DNA from: an uncultured Christensenellaceae bacterium
Lineage (GTDB): Bacteria > Bacillota_A > Clostridia > Christensenellales > UBA3700
DNA length: 33,850 nucleotides
Direction: 5' to 3'
NCBI GenBank assembly: GCA_944381335.1
Contig: CALWKT010000005.1
Location: 1-33,850, forward strand
The notes under the pieces: generated by a model
Database searches by the model: none
What the model saw: only the letters and a program-made list of their open reading frames with translations
What the model was told of the DNA's origin: nothing
Program-made: the position numbers and the translations under genes
In this document: piece by piece, positions 1 through 12,921 of the stretch
Numbering within the stretch: the stretch's first letter is position 1
How the letters are laid out: each line of letters starts with the position of its first letter

Positions 1-685
1 ACGTCCTCGCGCCCTCTATCTCGAATATGCTGTGAGGAAGATCCTTATCTTCTATAAACGCTTCGTACGCCGCGTCGAAGAGTATCACCGCGCCGGTTTT
101 GTTGGCGTAGTCCACCCACTTTTTGAGTTTTTCTTTCGTGAATACCGCGCCGGTGGGATTATTGGGAGAACAGATATAGAGTATCTGCGCGTCTGTGCTC
201 TCGTCCGGAAGGGGCAGAAAGCCGTTTTCCTCTCCCGAAGCGAGATGGACTATTTTCCTGCCCGCCATCACGTTTGCGTCCACGTAAGCGGGGTATGCCG
301 GTTCGAGAACGAGCGCGGCGTCCGACTTGTCGAACAGATCGAGTATGTCGCCGAGTTCGTCGCTTGCACCGCTTGAAACGAACGCCTCGTCCGCTTCTAT
401 CTTCACGCCGCGACGCGCATAGTAGTCAGCGACCGCCGTCCTGAAGAAATGCGCTCCGCATTCAGGCATATATCCGTGGAAGGTCTCCTTTTTCGCCTGA
501 TCGTCAACCGCTTCGTGAAGCGCTTTTATTACCTCATTGCAAAGCGGAAGCGACACGTCTCCGATGCCGAGACGGTAAAGATACGCCCCGTCGTGGCTTT
601 CCACGTAAGCGCGCGTCTTTTGCGCTATTCTGTAAAAAAGATAAGAATCTTTCAGATTTTCGTAATTATGATTGGGTTTCAGCAT
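1..685 (-). CDS. dapL: LL-diaminopimelate aminotransferase, partial (C-terminus beyond window)
   Basis: PLP-dependent aminotransferase that makes LL-diaminopimelate from tetrahydrodipicolinate in one step, for lysine and peptidoglycan. About 228 N-terminal residues are present; the frame is still open at base 1. The start MLKPNHNYENLKDSYLFYRI resembles the DapL N-terminus, and a CSPNNPTG motif near residue 173 is the substrate/PLP-site signature of this fold. The PLP lysine lies outside the window. The ATG overlaps the dapF stop (ATGCTGA, 7 nt), implying translational coupling. DapF acts on the DapL product, so the pair forms a two-step pathway unit. Another class I/II aminotransferase is possible from sequence alone, but the dapF neighbour makes DapL much more likely. 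Confidence 0.9.
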   Translation of the reverse strand, partial: MLKPNHNYENLKDSYLFYRIAQKTRAYVESHDGAYLYRLGIGDVSLPLCNEVIKALHEAVDDQAKKETFHGYMPECGAHFFRTAVADYYARRGVKIEADEAFVSSGASDELGDILDLFDKSDAALVLEPAYPAYVDANVMAGRKIVHLASGEENGFLPLPDESTDAQILYICSPNNPTGAVFTKEKLKKWVDYANKTGAVILFDAAYEAFIEDKDLPHSIFEIEGART

Positions 686-1458
686 TGAATTTCTCCTTCA
701 AAAACCGTGCGTGCCGGTCCCGTCATAATGACCTTGCCGTCCTCGCACCTGATGTTGAGCACTCCTCCGTCCAGAGTCACGTCCACGCTTTTGCCGTCGC
801 AAAGCCCGCTTCTGACCGCCGCCGCAACGCTGGCGCAGGTGCCCGTTCCGCAAGCCATCGTGATGCCGCTGCCTCTTTCCCAGACGCGCATGCGCAGTTT
901 GTCCTTGCCTGTCACGCTGACGAACTCGACGTTCACGCCTCCCGGGAAGCGCGGATGCTTTTCAACGAGAGGTCCCACGGTATCCACGGGCGCGCTGTCG
1001 GCGTCGTCGACGAATATCACGGCATGAGGATTGCCGACGTCAACCGGCACAAATGCTATCCCTCCTGCGACGTCAAGCTTTTCCGGCTCTCCGACGGTGA
1101 CTTTGCCCATATCCACGGCAACACTGTCCACCTTGCCGTCGACGACAAAAAGTTTGAGATACTTTATGCCTGAAAGGGTCTCTACCGCCAGTTCCGTCTT
1201 TTTGGTATAGCCTTTGTCATATACGTATTTGCCCACGCAACGTATGCCGTTGCCGCACATCTTGGCTTCGCTTCCGTCCGCGTTGAATATCCTCATTTTG
1301 AAATCCGCGACGTCGGAAAGGCTGATCAGAACAAGCCCGTCGCCGCCTATTCCGAAGTGACGGTCTGAAAGCTTTACGCTGAGCGCTTCGGGATCTTTGG
1401 GCGCGCCGTATACGTAGATATAGTCGTTGCCCAGTCCCTCCATTTTTGTGAATTTCAT
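679..1458 (-). CDS. dapF: diaminopimelate epimerase
   Basis: PLP-independent epimerase converting LL- to meso-diaminopimelate in the cytoplasm. The protein has 259 residues, slightly short of the usual 270-280. Both catalytic cysteines are visible: Cys68 in MCGNGIRC and Cys203 in MACGTGTC, one per pseudo-symmetric domain. The N-terminal MKFTKMEGLGNDYIYV is the family hallmark. It lies 9 nt after carB and overlaps dapL by 7 nt, so it is probably part of the long glnN-led transcript. Nothing in the sequence is odd apart from the link of lysine/cell-wall genes to a glutamine operon. Confidence 0.97.
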   Translation of the reverse strand: MKFTKMEGLGNDYIYVYGAPKDPEALSVKLSDRHFGIGGDGLVLISLSDVADFKMRIFNADGSEAKMCGNGIRCVGKYVYDKGYTKKTELAVETLSGIKYLKLFVVDGKVDSVAVDMGKVTVGEPEKLDVAGGIAFVPVDVGNPHAVIFVDDADSAPVDTVGPLVEKHPRFPGGVNVEFVSVTGKDKLRMRVWERGSGITMACGTGTCASVAAAVRSGLCDGKSVDVTLDGGVLNIRCEDGKVIMTGPARTVFEGEIQC

Positions 1459-1467
1459 AAGTTCTCC

Positions 1468-4400
1468 TTAATTCGCGTCAATGGTAGATACGCTTAAAGT
1501 GATCTCTTCGAGCACGTCGAGGAGCGCCCTTACCGTATCGAGCGCGGTGAGAACGGTGACGTTGTTCTCTATCGCGCACTGTCTTATCGCGGAGCCGTCC
1601 GAAATCTTGTTCTCGCTGCTGACGTCGCGGGTGTTGATGACATATGTCACGTAGCCCTGGCGCAGAGAATCGAGGATATCTGTCGACCCTTCGCTTATTT
1701 TCTTCATTTCGCGCGTTCTTATGCCGTGGCTTTTCAGGAACTTTGCGGTTCCTTCAGTCGCCTCGATGTTAAAACCGAGGTTGTAGAACCTGCGGATCAG
1801 CGGGAGCGCCTCGTCCTTGTCGTCGTCGGCAATGGTTGCGAGTACCGTGCCGTAATTCTGCACCTTTACGCCCGAAGCCTGCAACGCCTTGTACAGCGCG
1901 CGCGTCAGGCTCTTGTCGTAGCCAATCGCTTCGCCGGTAGACTTCATCTCAGGCGACAGATACGAGTCCATTCCGCGCAGTTTTGAGAATGAGAACGCAG
2001 GCGCTTTTGCGTAACAACGTTTCTTCTCCTCGGGATATATAACGTTTATCCCCTGATCTTTCAGACTCTTGCCGAGAATGACCAGAGTCGCTATGTCCGC
2101 GAGGTCGTAGCCCGTCGCCTTTGAAAGGAAGGGGACGGTACGCGAAGAACGCGGGTTGACCTCTATGATGAATACGTTTTCTTCCTTGTCGACAATAAAC
2201 TGGATGTTGAAAAGACCGATAATGCCTATTCCGAGACCCAGCTTCTGCGTATAGTCGAGGATAACGTTCTTGACTTTCTGCGAGATCGAGAAGGACGGGT
2301 AAACGCTGATCGAGTCGCCGGAGTGAACGCCTGTGCGTTCGACAAGTTCCATGATGCCCGGCACGAAGACGTCTTTGCCGTCGCATACCGCGTCGACCTC
2401 GACTTCTTTGCCCATGATGTATTTGTCGACCAGCACGGGTTTGTCCTCGTCTATTTCGACCGCGGTTTTCAGGTAGTGGCGCAGCTGTTCTTCGCCGGCG
2501 ACTATCCTCATCGCTCTGCCGCCCAGAACGAAGCTGGGGCGCACAAGCACGGGGTATCCTATCTCCTTCGCCGCCGCAATACCGTCCTCTATCCTGGTGA
2601 CCGCTCTGCCCTTGGGCTGAGGTATGTTCAGATCTATCAGAAGTTTTTCAAACGCGTCGCGGTTTTCCGCCTTTTCGATCGCGTCGCGGTCAGTGCCTAT
2701 TATTTTGACTCCCCTCTCGTAAAGCGGCTCCGCGAGGTTTATCGCCGTCTGACCGCCGAGAGAAGCGATGACTCCTATCGGCTTTTCCATCTCGATCACG
2801 TTCATCACGTCTTCTACGCAAAGCGGCTCGAAATACAGCTTGTCCGACGTCGTGTAGTCGGTGGAGACCGTCTCCGGATTGTTGTTGATGATTATCGCCT
2901 CAAAGCCGGCTTTCTTGATCGTCTTGACCGCATGTACTGTCGAATAGTCGAACTCAACGCCCTGACCTATCCTTATCGGCCCGCTGCCGAGCACAATAAC
3001 CTTTTTCTTGTCAGATACGACGGACTCGTTCTCCTGCTCATATGTGGAATAGAAATACGGAATGTAACTCTCGAACTCCGAAGCGCAGCTGTATATCATC
3101 TTGTAAACCGGCTTAAGGCAGTTTTCTTCGCGCACTTTTCTGACATTTTTTTCCGTCGTTCCAGCGTATTTTGCAACGGACTTGTCAGAGAAGCCGAACT
3201 TCTTGGCTTCAAGCACCGCCGCCGCTGTCGCGCCCGTCTTTTTCAGAGAATTTTCTATCTCTACGATATGTCTTATCTTGTGCAGGAAGAAATCGTCGAT
3301 CGCGGTGACAGCGTTTATCTCCTCTTCTGTCGCTCCCAGGCGGAAAAGCTGAGCGATCGCGTATATCCTGTCGTCCGCGCCTATCTTTATATAGTCGATA
3401 AGCGACTTTTTGTCCATGCAGTCAAACTTAGCCATATACACGTGATTTACGCCCGTTTCGAGAGAACGCACCGCTTTGAGCAGGCTTTCTTCAAACGTTC
3501 TGCCCACGCTCATGACTTCGCCGGTCGCCTTCATCTGTGTGCCGAGTTTGTTGTTCGCGTCCGCGAATTTATCGAACGGGAAACGCGGCATCTTGGTGAC
3601 TACGTAGTCCAGAGACGGCTCGAAAGAAGCGGGGGTATTCGCAAGCATTATCTCGTCCAGGTTCATGCCCACGCCTATCTTTGCCGAAACACGTGCGATC
3701 GGGTAACCGCTCGCCTTTGAAGCGAGAGCGGAAGAACGCGAAACGCGGGGGTTTACCTCTATCAGGTAATACCGGAACGACTTGGGGTCGAGCGCAAACT
3801 GCACGTTGCAGCCGCCCTTTATTTCGAGCGCGCGGATTATTTTGAGCGCGCTGTCTCTGAGCATATGGTACTCTCTGTTGGTGAGGGTCTGCGACGGACA
3901 CACGACTATGCTGTCGCCGGTGTGTATGCCGACCGGGTCAAGGTTTTCCATGTTGCATATCGTGATCGCGGTGTCGTTGGCGTCGCGCATGAGCTCGTAC
4001 TCTATCTCCTTGAAGCCCTTTATGCTCTTTTCGACAAGCACCTGATGGACGGGAGAAAGCGCGAGCGCGTTTTTGATTATCTCAAGAAACTCCTCTTCGT
4101 TGTCCGCAAAGCCGCCGCCCGTGCCGCCGAGAGTGAACGCGGGTCTCAGAACCACCGGGTAGCCGATACGCTCCACCGCTTTCAGTCCTTCTTCGACGGT
4201 ATTGGCTATCTCCGAAGGAAGAACGGGTTCTCCTAGAGACTGACAGAGTTCTTTGAAAAGTTCTCTGTCCTCAGCCCTCTCTATGCTCGCGCTGTTCGTG
4301 CCGAGAAGCTCAACGCGACATTCTCCCAATACGCCTTTCTTTTCAAGCTGCATCGCAAGGTTGAGTCCCGTCTGTCCGCCGATGCCGGGAATTATCGCGT

Positions 4401-4642
4401 CCGGGCGCTCGTAGCGGATTATCTTGGCGATATACTCAAGCGTAAGCGGCTCCATATACACCTTGTCCGCGATCGACGTGTCCGTCATTATCGTTGCGGG
4501 GTTGGAGTTGCAAAGCACGACTTCGTAGCCCTCTTCTTTTAGCGCGAGGCAAGCCTGCGTGCCCGCGTAGTCGAACTCCGCCGCCTGTCCTATCACTATA
4601 GGTCCGGAACCTATCACCAGAATCTTCTTTATATCGGTACGC

Positions 4643-4650
<8 letters not shown>
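1468..4650 (-). CDS. carB: carbamoyl-phosphate synthase large subunit
   Basis: Synthesises carbamoyl phosphate from bicarbonate, two ATP and ammonia channelled from CarA, feeding pyrimidines and arginine. It has 1060 residues, the normal full length. Two homologous ATP-grasp halves are seen: the first opens with [20 protein letters not shown] and the second, near residue 550, with [18 protein letters not shown]. The allosteric MGS-like domain fills roughly the last 130 residues. The ATG overlaps the end of carA by 8 nt (ATGCCTAA), the usual coupling of the two subunits. No pyrimidine attenuator is visible before carA, so expression probably follows the upstream nitrogen leader. Confidence 0.98.
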
Positions 4651-7361
<2,711 letters not shown>

Positions 7362-7371
7362 TTACCGCGAA

Positions 7372-8901
7372 TTACTCCCATTCAACCGTCGCGGGCGGTT
7401 TCGAGGTGATGTCGTAGACGACTCTGCCGACAGTCCTCACTTCGTTGGTTATTCTGCTGCTCGCCTTTTCGAGTACCTCGTAAGGCAGGCGCGTCCAGTC
7501 CGCGGTCATAAAGTCGTCCGTCGTGACCGCCCTGAGCGCGACCGTATATCCGTAAGTCCTCGCGTCGCCCATAACGCCCACGCTTCTTGTGTCCGTAAGC
7601 ACCGCGAAGTACTGATTGGTTATCTTTTCAAGACCCGCATTTACGACTTCTTCTCTGAAGATCGCGTCCGCGTCTCTCAAGGTATCCAGTTTTTCCTTGG
7701 TTATCTCCCCGATCACTCTTATTGCAAGTCCCGGCCCCGGGAAAGGCTGACGCCATACCAGGTCCGCGGGGATGCCCAGTTCCGTACCCACCGCGCGCAC
7801 TTCGTCCTTGAACAGTTCGCGCAGAGGCTCGATTATCTCGTCGAAATCTATAACGCTGGGAAGACCTCCGACGTTGTGATGGCTTTTTATCGTCGAAGCG
7901 TCGCCCGCGCCGCTCTCTATCACGTCCGGATAGATCGTGCCCTGAACCAGATAGTTGACCTTGCCGATCTTCTTTGCTTCACGCTCGAATACGCGGATAA
8001 ATTCTTCGCCGATTATCTTGCGCTTCTTTTCCGGCTCGATGACCCCTTTGAGCTTTTCAAGGAACACGTCCTCTACGTTGACTCTTATTATGTTCATGTC
8101 AAGGCGGTTTTTAAATGTGCGCTCCACCATGTCGCCTTCGTCCTTTCTCAGAAGACCGTGATCGACGAACACGCAGGTGAGGTCCGACCCTATCGCCTTG
8201 TGCAGAAGTACTGCGGCGACCGAAGAATCAACGCCGCCCGAAAGCGCGCAAAGAACCTTTTTGCCTTTGAGCTGCTTTTTATACTTTTCGACCGCCTCTT
8301 TCGCGAAATCCGACATCTTCCAGTCGCCCGAACACTTGCATATCGCGAACAGGAAGTTGTGCAGCATCCTCTTGCCGTATACCGTATGCGTGACCTCGGG
8401 GTGGAACTGCACCGCATATATGCTCTTGCCGTCGCTCATCGCCGCGCACGGGCAATGCTCAGTCGTCGCGGTCACGGCAAATCCTTCGGGCACGCGCTTT
8501 ATATAGTCGGTATGGCTCATCCAGCATATACTCTTTTCAGGCACTCCCTCGAACAACGGGTCGTCTTTTACCGAAAGCTCGATCTTGCCGTATTCTCCCA
8601 GAGCGCCTGCGCTGCATATCTCGCCGCCCGTAAGCCATGCAGTCAGTTGCGCGCCGTAGCATATCCCCAGTACGGGTATACCCAGTTCAAGCACCTTTCT
8701 GTCGCAATGCGGCGACGTTTCGTCGTAAACGCTGTTGGGTCCGCCGGTAAAGATTATCCCTTTGTAACCCGCCGCGGCTATCTCTTCCGCGGTGATCTTG
8801 TTGTACGGTTTTATCTCGGCGTACACGTTCTGCTCGCGCACTCTGCGCGCTATAAGCTGATTGTACTGCCCGCCGAAATCGAGTACCAGAATTTTTTCCA
8901 T
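7372..8901 (-). CDS. guaA: GMP synthase (glutamine-hydrolysing)
   Basis: Converts XMP to GMP using glutamine and ATP. From the ATG at 8901 it has 509 residues: a glutaminase domain with Cys81 (GICYGAQL) and His167/Glu169 (VQFHPEV), the ATP-pyrophosphatase loop SGGVDSS at 221-227, and a dimerisation domain ending with the typical [12 protein letters not shown] 15 nt upstream is in frame, but GAGAGG sits 7 nt before the ATG and the protein then starts [15 protein letters not shown], so the ATG is preferred. It lies 33 nt after asnB. Confidence 0.98.
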   Translation of the reverse strand: MEKILVLDFGGQYNQLIARRVREQNVYAEIKPYNKITAEEIAAAGYKGIIFTGGPNSVYDETSPHCDRKVLELGIPVLGICYGAQLTAWLTGGEICSAGALGEYGKIELSVKDDPLFEGVPEKSICWMSHTDYIKRVPEGFAVTATTEHCPCAAMSDGKSIYAVQFHPEVTHTVYGKRMLHNFLFAICKCSGDWKMSDFAKEAVEKYKKQLKGKKVLCALSGGVDSSVAAVLLHKAIGSDLTCVFVDHGLLRKDEGDMVERTFKNRLDMNIIRVNVEDVFLEKLKGVIEPEKKRKIIGEEFIRVFEREAKKIGKVNYLVQGTIYPDVIESGAGDASTIKSHHNVGGLPSVIDFDEIIEPLRELFKDEVRAVGTELGIPADLVWRQPFPGPGLAIRVIGEITKEKLDTLRDADAIFREEVVNAGLEKITNQYFAVLTDTRSVGVMGDARTYGYTVALRAVTTDDFMTADWTRLPYEVLEKASSRITNEVRTVGRVVYDITSKPPATVEWE

Positions 8902-8934
8902 ATATATGCCTCTCAAATATATTTTTTTGCCACT

Positions 8935-10512
8935 TTATTTTCCGCTGTCGCCGTAGTTGGAGAGCACCCTCGCGGACGGGTCGGACACGTCGCATCCCTT
9001 CCAGTTCTTGTTGGGCATCCAGAAGTCCTTTATCATCTCTCCCTGCCCGGGATAATACTTTTCGAATATCTCTCTGTATAACAACGATTCTTTGGTGAAC
9101 GGGCGCGCGTGCGCATACCGCGCGCGCTTTTCTTCGTATTCTTTATCCGAATAATACCCGTCTGCGTACTCTTTCAGATAGTCGACCATCGAGTGCCCGA
9201 CCGCGTCCGAAAAAGCCGCCTTTTCTCTCATCAGTATGTCGTAAGGGAGCCAGTCTCCTTCAAACGCCTTTCTCAGAAGATATTTGCCCTTTCCGTACAC
9301 GTTCATCTTTATCGCGGGATCCAGACTCATTACGTATTTCACGAAATCCAGATCTCCGAAAGGCACCCTCGCTTCAAGCGAGTTGACCGATATGCACCTG
9401 TCCGCGCGCAGCACGTCGTACATATAAAGTTCTCTCACTCGCTTTTGAGCTTCCTTCTGAAACTCTTCCGCGCTCGGCGCGAAATCGGTGTACTTGTAGC
9501 CGAAAAGTTCGTCTGAGATCTCTCCGGTCAGGAGCACTCTTATGTCCGTCGTCTCGTGTATCGCCTTGCAGACCAGATACATGCCTATGCTGGCGCGCAC
9601 GGTCGTTATATCGAAAGTGCCCAGTATTTTAATTACCGTATCGAGCGCCGCCAGAACTTTTTCCTTGTCGATTATGACCTCTGTATGCTCGCTGCCGATA
9701 TAGTCAGCAACTTCGCGGGCATACCTCAAGTCTATCGCGTCGCCGCTCATGCCTATCGAAAAGGTCTTTATCGGCTTTGCGCTTTTTTTTGCCGCGACTG
9801 CGCATACCAGAGAAGAATCAAGTCCTCCGCTCAGAAGAAAGCCAACTTTCGCGTCGGCTATAAGGCGTTTTTCTATTCCGGCAACCAGTTTTTCGCGTAT
9901 CTTCGCGCAGGCTTCCTCTACGCCGTCTTTACTGACTTCTTCAACAGCGGCGATATCGCAATATCTTACAAACTTTTCGCCGTCGTAGTAACAGCCGGGA
10001 GGAAAAGGCATGATCCTGTCCGTCAGCCCGACAAGGTTGATCGCCTCGCTCGCGAACATGATCGCGCCAGTTTCGTCGTAACCGTAGAAAAGCGGTCTTA
10101 TCCCGATCGGATCCCTCGCGGCAACGAATCTACCGCGCTTTGCGTCGTATATCACCAGGGCATATTCCGCATCCAGCATAGCGAACGTGTCCGTTCCGTA
10201 CTCCTTATAGAGAGGCAGGAGCACCTCGCAGTCCGAATCGCTTCTGAACGCATACTTGCCTTCAAGCGCCTTTCTGAATTTGTCGAAGCCGTATATCTCG
10301 CCGTTGCATACGATGTAGTCTCCGTCAAGACAAAACGGTTGCATTCCCTCGGGCGTAAGCCCCATGATCGCGAGCCTGTGGAAGCCCAAAAGCCCGGCGC
10401 CGGTATCAACGATCCTGCTGTCGTCAGGACCCCTCGACACGGTGCGCGAAAAACCTTCTTCGAATTTCTCGCGCGGCGCGTCGCTCCGGCAATATGCCAT
10501 TATCGAACACAT
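8935..10512 (-). CDS. asnB: asparagine synthetase B (glutamine-hydrolysing)
   Basis: Makes asparagine from aspartate, glutamine and ATP. It has 525 residues. The class II (Ntn) glutaminase domain starts MCSIMAYC, so Cys2 becomes the N-terminal nucleophile after Met removal. RLAIMG near 46 and CNGEIYG near 69 line the glutamine site. The synthetase domain has the pyrophosphatase loop LLSGGLDSS at 226-234 and a RAFEGDWLPYDILMREK-like C-terminal region. It sits 10 nt after glnN and 33 nt before guaA, so it is surely co-transcribed with the glutamine synthetase. Confidence 0.96.
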   Translation of the reverse strand: MCSIMAYCRSDAPREKFEEGFSRTVSRGPDDSRIVDTGAGLLGFHRLAIMGLTPEGMQPFCLDGDYIVCNGEIYGFDKFRKALEGKYAFRSDSDCEVLLPLYKEYGTDTFAMLDAEYALVIYDAKRGRFVAARDPIGIRPLFYGYDETGAIMFASEAINLVGLTDRIMPFPPGCYYDGEKFVRYCDIAAVEEVSKDGVEEACAKIREKLVAGIEKRLIADAKVGFLLSGGLDSSLVCAVAAKKSAKPIKTFSIGMSGDAIDLRYAREVADYIGSEHTEVIIDKEKVLAALDTVIKILGTFDITTVRASIGMYLVCKAIHETTDIRVLLTGEISDELFGYKYTDFAPSAEEFQKEAQKRVRELYMYDVLRADRCISVNSLEARVPFGDLDFVKYVMSLDPAIKMNVYGKGKYLLRKAFEGDWLPYDILMREKAAFSDAVGHSMVDYLKEYADGYYSDKEYEEKRARYAHARPFTKESLLYREIFEKYYPGQGEMIKDFWMPNKNWKGCDVSDPSARVLSNYGDSGK

Positions 10513-10522
10513 AAGCCCTCCG

Positions 10523-12616
10523 TTATCTTACGCCGAACAGCAGTTCTCCGTAAGTGGGCACCGGCCAGTATTCGGACGCGGTTTGAGTTTCCGCCTCGTC
10601 CACTACCGCCCTGAGAGCGCTCATTCTGGGAAGGATCGCGTCCCTGATATAGTCCGCTTCGGATATTATATCACAAAAATCCCTGACGTGAACGACAGCT
10701 TCTTTAAGTTCTGCCGTACAAGCCGCTGCGCGGTCTACCGATCCTGACAGCTTTTTTGCCAGCCCGTGTTCGTAATCACAACTTATATCAGGCATGAAAT
10801 TTTTCTTGGAAATTGCCGTTTCGCAAATTTTCGAAACGTATTTTTCTATCGCCGGAACAAGCTGTCTCTCCGCCATGTCAACCATCGTCTCAGCTTCTAT
10901 AAGCACCGCTTTGCAATAGTTGTCCAGCATTATGTCGCACCTGGATCTAAGCTCCGTCTCAGTGTAAACGCCCTGAGATGTCAGCATGTCCACGTTCTTC
11001 TTGTCGAGAAGGTGCGGCATACAGTCGGGTGTGGTGCGGTAGTTGGAAAGACCTCTCCTCTCAGCTTCTTTTATCCATGCTTCGTCGTAACCGTTGCCGT
11101 TGAAGATGATGCGTTTGTGATCCTTGATCGTCTTCTTTATCATAAGGTGCAGAGCCGTGTTGAAATCCTCCACTCCTTCAAGCCTGTCGGCATACTGTTT
11201 CAGACTCTCCGCGACCGCGGCGTTCAGCATGATGTTCGCGCACGCAATGCTGTTGGACGAACCGAGCATTCTGAATTCGAACTTGTTGCCGGTGAACGCA
11301 AACGGCGACGTTCTGTTTCTGTCCGTCGTATCCTTCTGGAAAAGAGGGAGAACGTCCACGCCCAGTTTGAGCTGAGTCTTTTTCTTTCCGCTGTACGGCT
11401 TGTCGTTTTCTATCGCTTCGAGCACTGCCGTGAGTTCGTCGCCGAGGAATACCGAAAGCACTGCGGGCGGAGCTTCGTTCGCGCCCAGTCTGTGGTCGTT
11501 GCCTGCGGTTGCGACCGCGATCCTGAGCAGATCCTGATAGTCGTCCACGGCTTTGAGAACCGCGCAAAGGAAAAGCAGGAACTGCGCGTTCTCATACGGC
11601 GTTTCGCCCGGAGTGAGCAGGTTTACTCCCTTGTCCGTCGCCATGGACCAGTTGTTGTGTTTGCCGCTGCCGTTTACGCCCGCAAACGGTTTTTCATGCA
11701 ACAGGCATACAAGTCCGTGACGGGAAGCGACCTTCTGCATTATCTCCATGGTCAGCTGGTTGTGATCGGTCGCGATGTTCGTCGTGCTGTATATCGGCGC
11801 AAGCTCGTGCTGAGCGGGAGCGACTTCGTTGTGCTCGGTTTTCGCAAGTATGCCCAGTTTCCACAGTTCCTCGTTCAGGTCTGCCATGAAAGCTTCCACT
11901 CTGGGCTTGATCACGCCGAAGTAATGGTCGTCAAGTTCCTGCCCCTTGGGAGGCTTGGCTCCGAACAGGGTGCGACCGGTATATATCAGGTCCTTTCTCT
12001 TGTCGTACATTTCCTTGTCTATAAGGAAATATTCCTGCTCGGGTCCCACCGAAGTGCGCACGCATTTGACGTTCGTGTTGCCGAACAGCTTCAATATTCT
12101 CATAGCCTGCCTGTTCAGCGCTTCCATAGAACGCAGGAGCGGGGTCTTTTTATCCAGCGCTTCGCCGCCGTACGAACAGAACGCCGTCGGTATGCAGAGC
12201 GTCTTTCCTTTTATGAACGCGTAAGACGTCGGGTCCCACGCCGTGTAACCTCTCGCTTCGAACGTCGCCCTGAGTCCTCCCGACGGGAAGCTGGACGCGT
12301 CAGGTTCGCCTTTTATCAGCTCCTTGCCCGAAAACTCCATAATCACCCTGCCGTCGGGCGCGGGAGTTATGAAGCTGTCGTGCTTTTCGGCGGTTATACC
12401 GGTAAGAGGCTGAAACCAGTGCGTGTAGTGCGTCGCGCCGTGAGCGACCGCCCAGTCTTTCATGGCATTCGCGACCGCGTTGGCTACCGAAATGTCGAGT
12501 TGCGACCCTCTGTCGATGGTTCTTTTGAGAGATCTGTACACGTCCGCAGACAACGTTGCTCTCATTACTCTGTCGTCAAAGACCATGCTGCCGAAATAGT
12601 CCGATACCGTTTGCAT
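10523..12616 (-). CDS. glnN: glutamine synthetase type III
   Basis: ATP-dependent amidation of glutamate with ammonia. From the ATG at 12616 it has 697 residues, the large size that separates GSIII (about 700) from GSI (about 440). The GSIII signature is plain near residue 310 ([14 protein letters not shown]), followed by an [15 protein letters not shown] block. The ATG is preceded at 9 nt by AAAGGAG; an in-frame TTG 33 nt further upstream lies in the T-tract of the leader terminator and is rejected. This is the first gene of the long minus-strand operon and sits behind a consensus promoter and an attenuator hairpin. GSIII is typical of Bacteroidota, Clostridia and cyanobacteria. Confidence 0.97.
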   Translation of the reverse strand: MQTVSDYFGSMVFDDRVMRATLSADVYRSLKRTIDRGSQLDISVANAVANAMKDWAVAHGATHYTHWFQPLTGITAEKHDSFITPAPDGRVIMEFSGKELIKGEPDASSFPSGGLRATFEARGYTAWDPTSYAFIKGKTLCIPTAFCSYGGEALDKKTPLLRSMEALNRQAMRILKLFGNTNVKCVRTSVGPEQEYFLIDKEMYDKRKDLIYTGRTLFGAKPPKGQELDDHYFGVIKPRVEAFMADLNEELWKLGILAKTEHNEVAPAQHELAPIYSTTNIATDHNQLTMEIMQKVASRHGLVCLLHEKPFAGVNGSGKHNNWSMATDKGVNLLTPGETPYENAQFLLFLCAVLKAVDDYQDLLRIAVATAGNDHRLGANEAPPAVLSVFLGDELTAVLEAIENDKPYSGKKKTQLKLGVDVLPLFQKDTTDRNRTSPFAFTGNKFEFRMLGSSNSIACANIMLNAAVAESLKQYADRLEGVEDFNTALHLMIKKTIKDHKRIIFNGNGYDEAWIKEAERRGLSNYRTTPDCMPHLLDKKNVDMLTSQGVYTETELRSRCDIMLDNYCKAVLIEAETMVDMAERQLVPAIEKYVSKICETAISKKNFMPDISCDYEHGLAKKLSGSVDRAAACTAELKEAVVHVRDFCDIISEADYIRDAILPRMSALRAVVDEAETQTASEYWPVPTYGELLFGVR

Positions 12617-12637
12617 AATTTTATTCTCCTTTTCAAT

Positions 12638-12685
12638 AAAAAAGGGCAATGGCGCCTATGCTTTTCAACATAGACGCCATTGCCC
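12638..12685 (-). terminator. leader intrinsic terminator (attenuator) of the glnN operon
   Basis: Read on the minus strand this is a continuous 19-bp stem (12685-12667 pairing with 12662-12644; two G-U pairs) closed by a GAAA tetraloop and followed by six T residues. It begins about 12 nt after the predicted transcription start and ends about 20 nt before the glnN ATG. Without antitermination most transcripts should stop here, so it gates the whole operon. Confidence 0.88.
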
Positions 12686-12691
12686 GTTTGA
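12674..12691 (-). promoter_or_regulatory. shared leader element, glnN copy (possible ANTAR target)
   Basis: Minus strand TCAAACGGGCAATGGCGT, matching the glutamate synthase leader at 17 of 18 positions. Inside it GGGC-AATGGC-GTCT can fold as a 4-bp stem (two G-U) with hexaloop AAUGGC, which has A at loop position 1 and G at position 4 as in known ANTAR-bound RNAs. The fold uses the 5' arm of the terminator, so the two are mutually exclusive. Only one hexaloop is found; characterised ANTAR targets have two. Confidence 0.45.
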
Positions 12692-12703
12692 TTTATGTTT
12701 CGG

Positions 12704-12732
12704 ATTATACACAACGCGAAATGGTTTGTCAA
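12704..12732 (-). promoter_or_regulatory. sigma-A promoter of the glnN operon
   Basis: Perfect consensus: TTGACA (12732-12727), 17-bp spacer, TATAAT (12709-12704). Predicted start near 12697, giving a leader of about 80 nt. Such a strong promoter directly before a terminator suggests that control is exerted at the leader, not at initiation. Confidence 0.92.
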
Positions 12733-12800
12733 CGGATTTCAACAAATTCACATAAAAAAATTTTTTGTCCCTTTTCTCCTCTTTTTTTGATTGTTTTATG

Positions 12801-12829
12801 TTGACTATCTTTTTCCCCCGTGCTATAAT
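12801..12829 (+). promoter_or_regulatory. sigma-A promoter of the glutamate synthase operon
   Basis: TTGACT (12801-12806), 17-bp spacer, TATAAT (12824-12829). Predicted start near 12836. Its -35 lies 68 nt from the divergent glnN -35 across an A/T-rich stretch. Confidence 0.92.
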
Positions 12830-12832
12830 CTG

Positions 12833-12850
12833 TCAAACGGGCAAAGGCGT
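12833..12850 (+). promoter_or_regulatory. shared leader element, glutamate synthase copy (possible ANTAR target)
   Basis: TCAAACGGGCAAAGGCGT, differing from the glnN leader copy at one base. CGGGC-AAAGGC-GTTCG (12838-12853) folds into a 5-bp stem with hexaloop AAAGGC (A1, G4). This would block the outer 5' arm of the following terminator, giving an antiterminator/terminator switch. Inferred, not shown. Confidence 0.5.
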
Positions 12851-12897
12851 TCGTTTTTGAGGATAACTGTCCTTAAAAACGCGCCTTTGCCTTTTTT
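12840..12897 (+). terminator. leader intrinsic terminator (attenuator) of the glutamate synthase operon
   Basis: Long hairpin: outer 10-bp stem GGCAAAGGCG/CGCCTTTGCC, a TT bulge on the 5' side, inner 12-bp stem (12852-12863 with 12870-12881), loop TAACTG, then six T residues (12892-12897). It begins within a few bases of the predicted transcription start. The sequence after the stem (CCTTTTTTATTG) also matches the glnN leader. Confidence 0.88.
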
Positions 12898-12921
12898 ATT
12901 GCAAAAAAGAGAGGATTTTAT

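Noticed and set aside
2323..3720. Plus-strand open frame (465 codons) inside carB
   Set aside because: Pure antisense shadow of conserved ATP-grasp sequence.
10766..12673. Long plus-strand open frame (635 codons) opposite glnN
   Set aside because: Arg/His/Val-rich translation without family motifs; it mirrors the codon bias of the well-supported glutamine synthetase gene.
12617..12921. Riboswitch (for example a glutamine-sensing RNA) between glnN and glutamate synthase
   Set aside because: The leaders are too short and consist almost wholly of the terminator hairpins; no multi-helix aptamer is visible.
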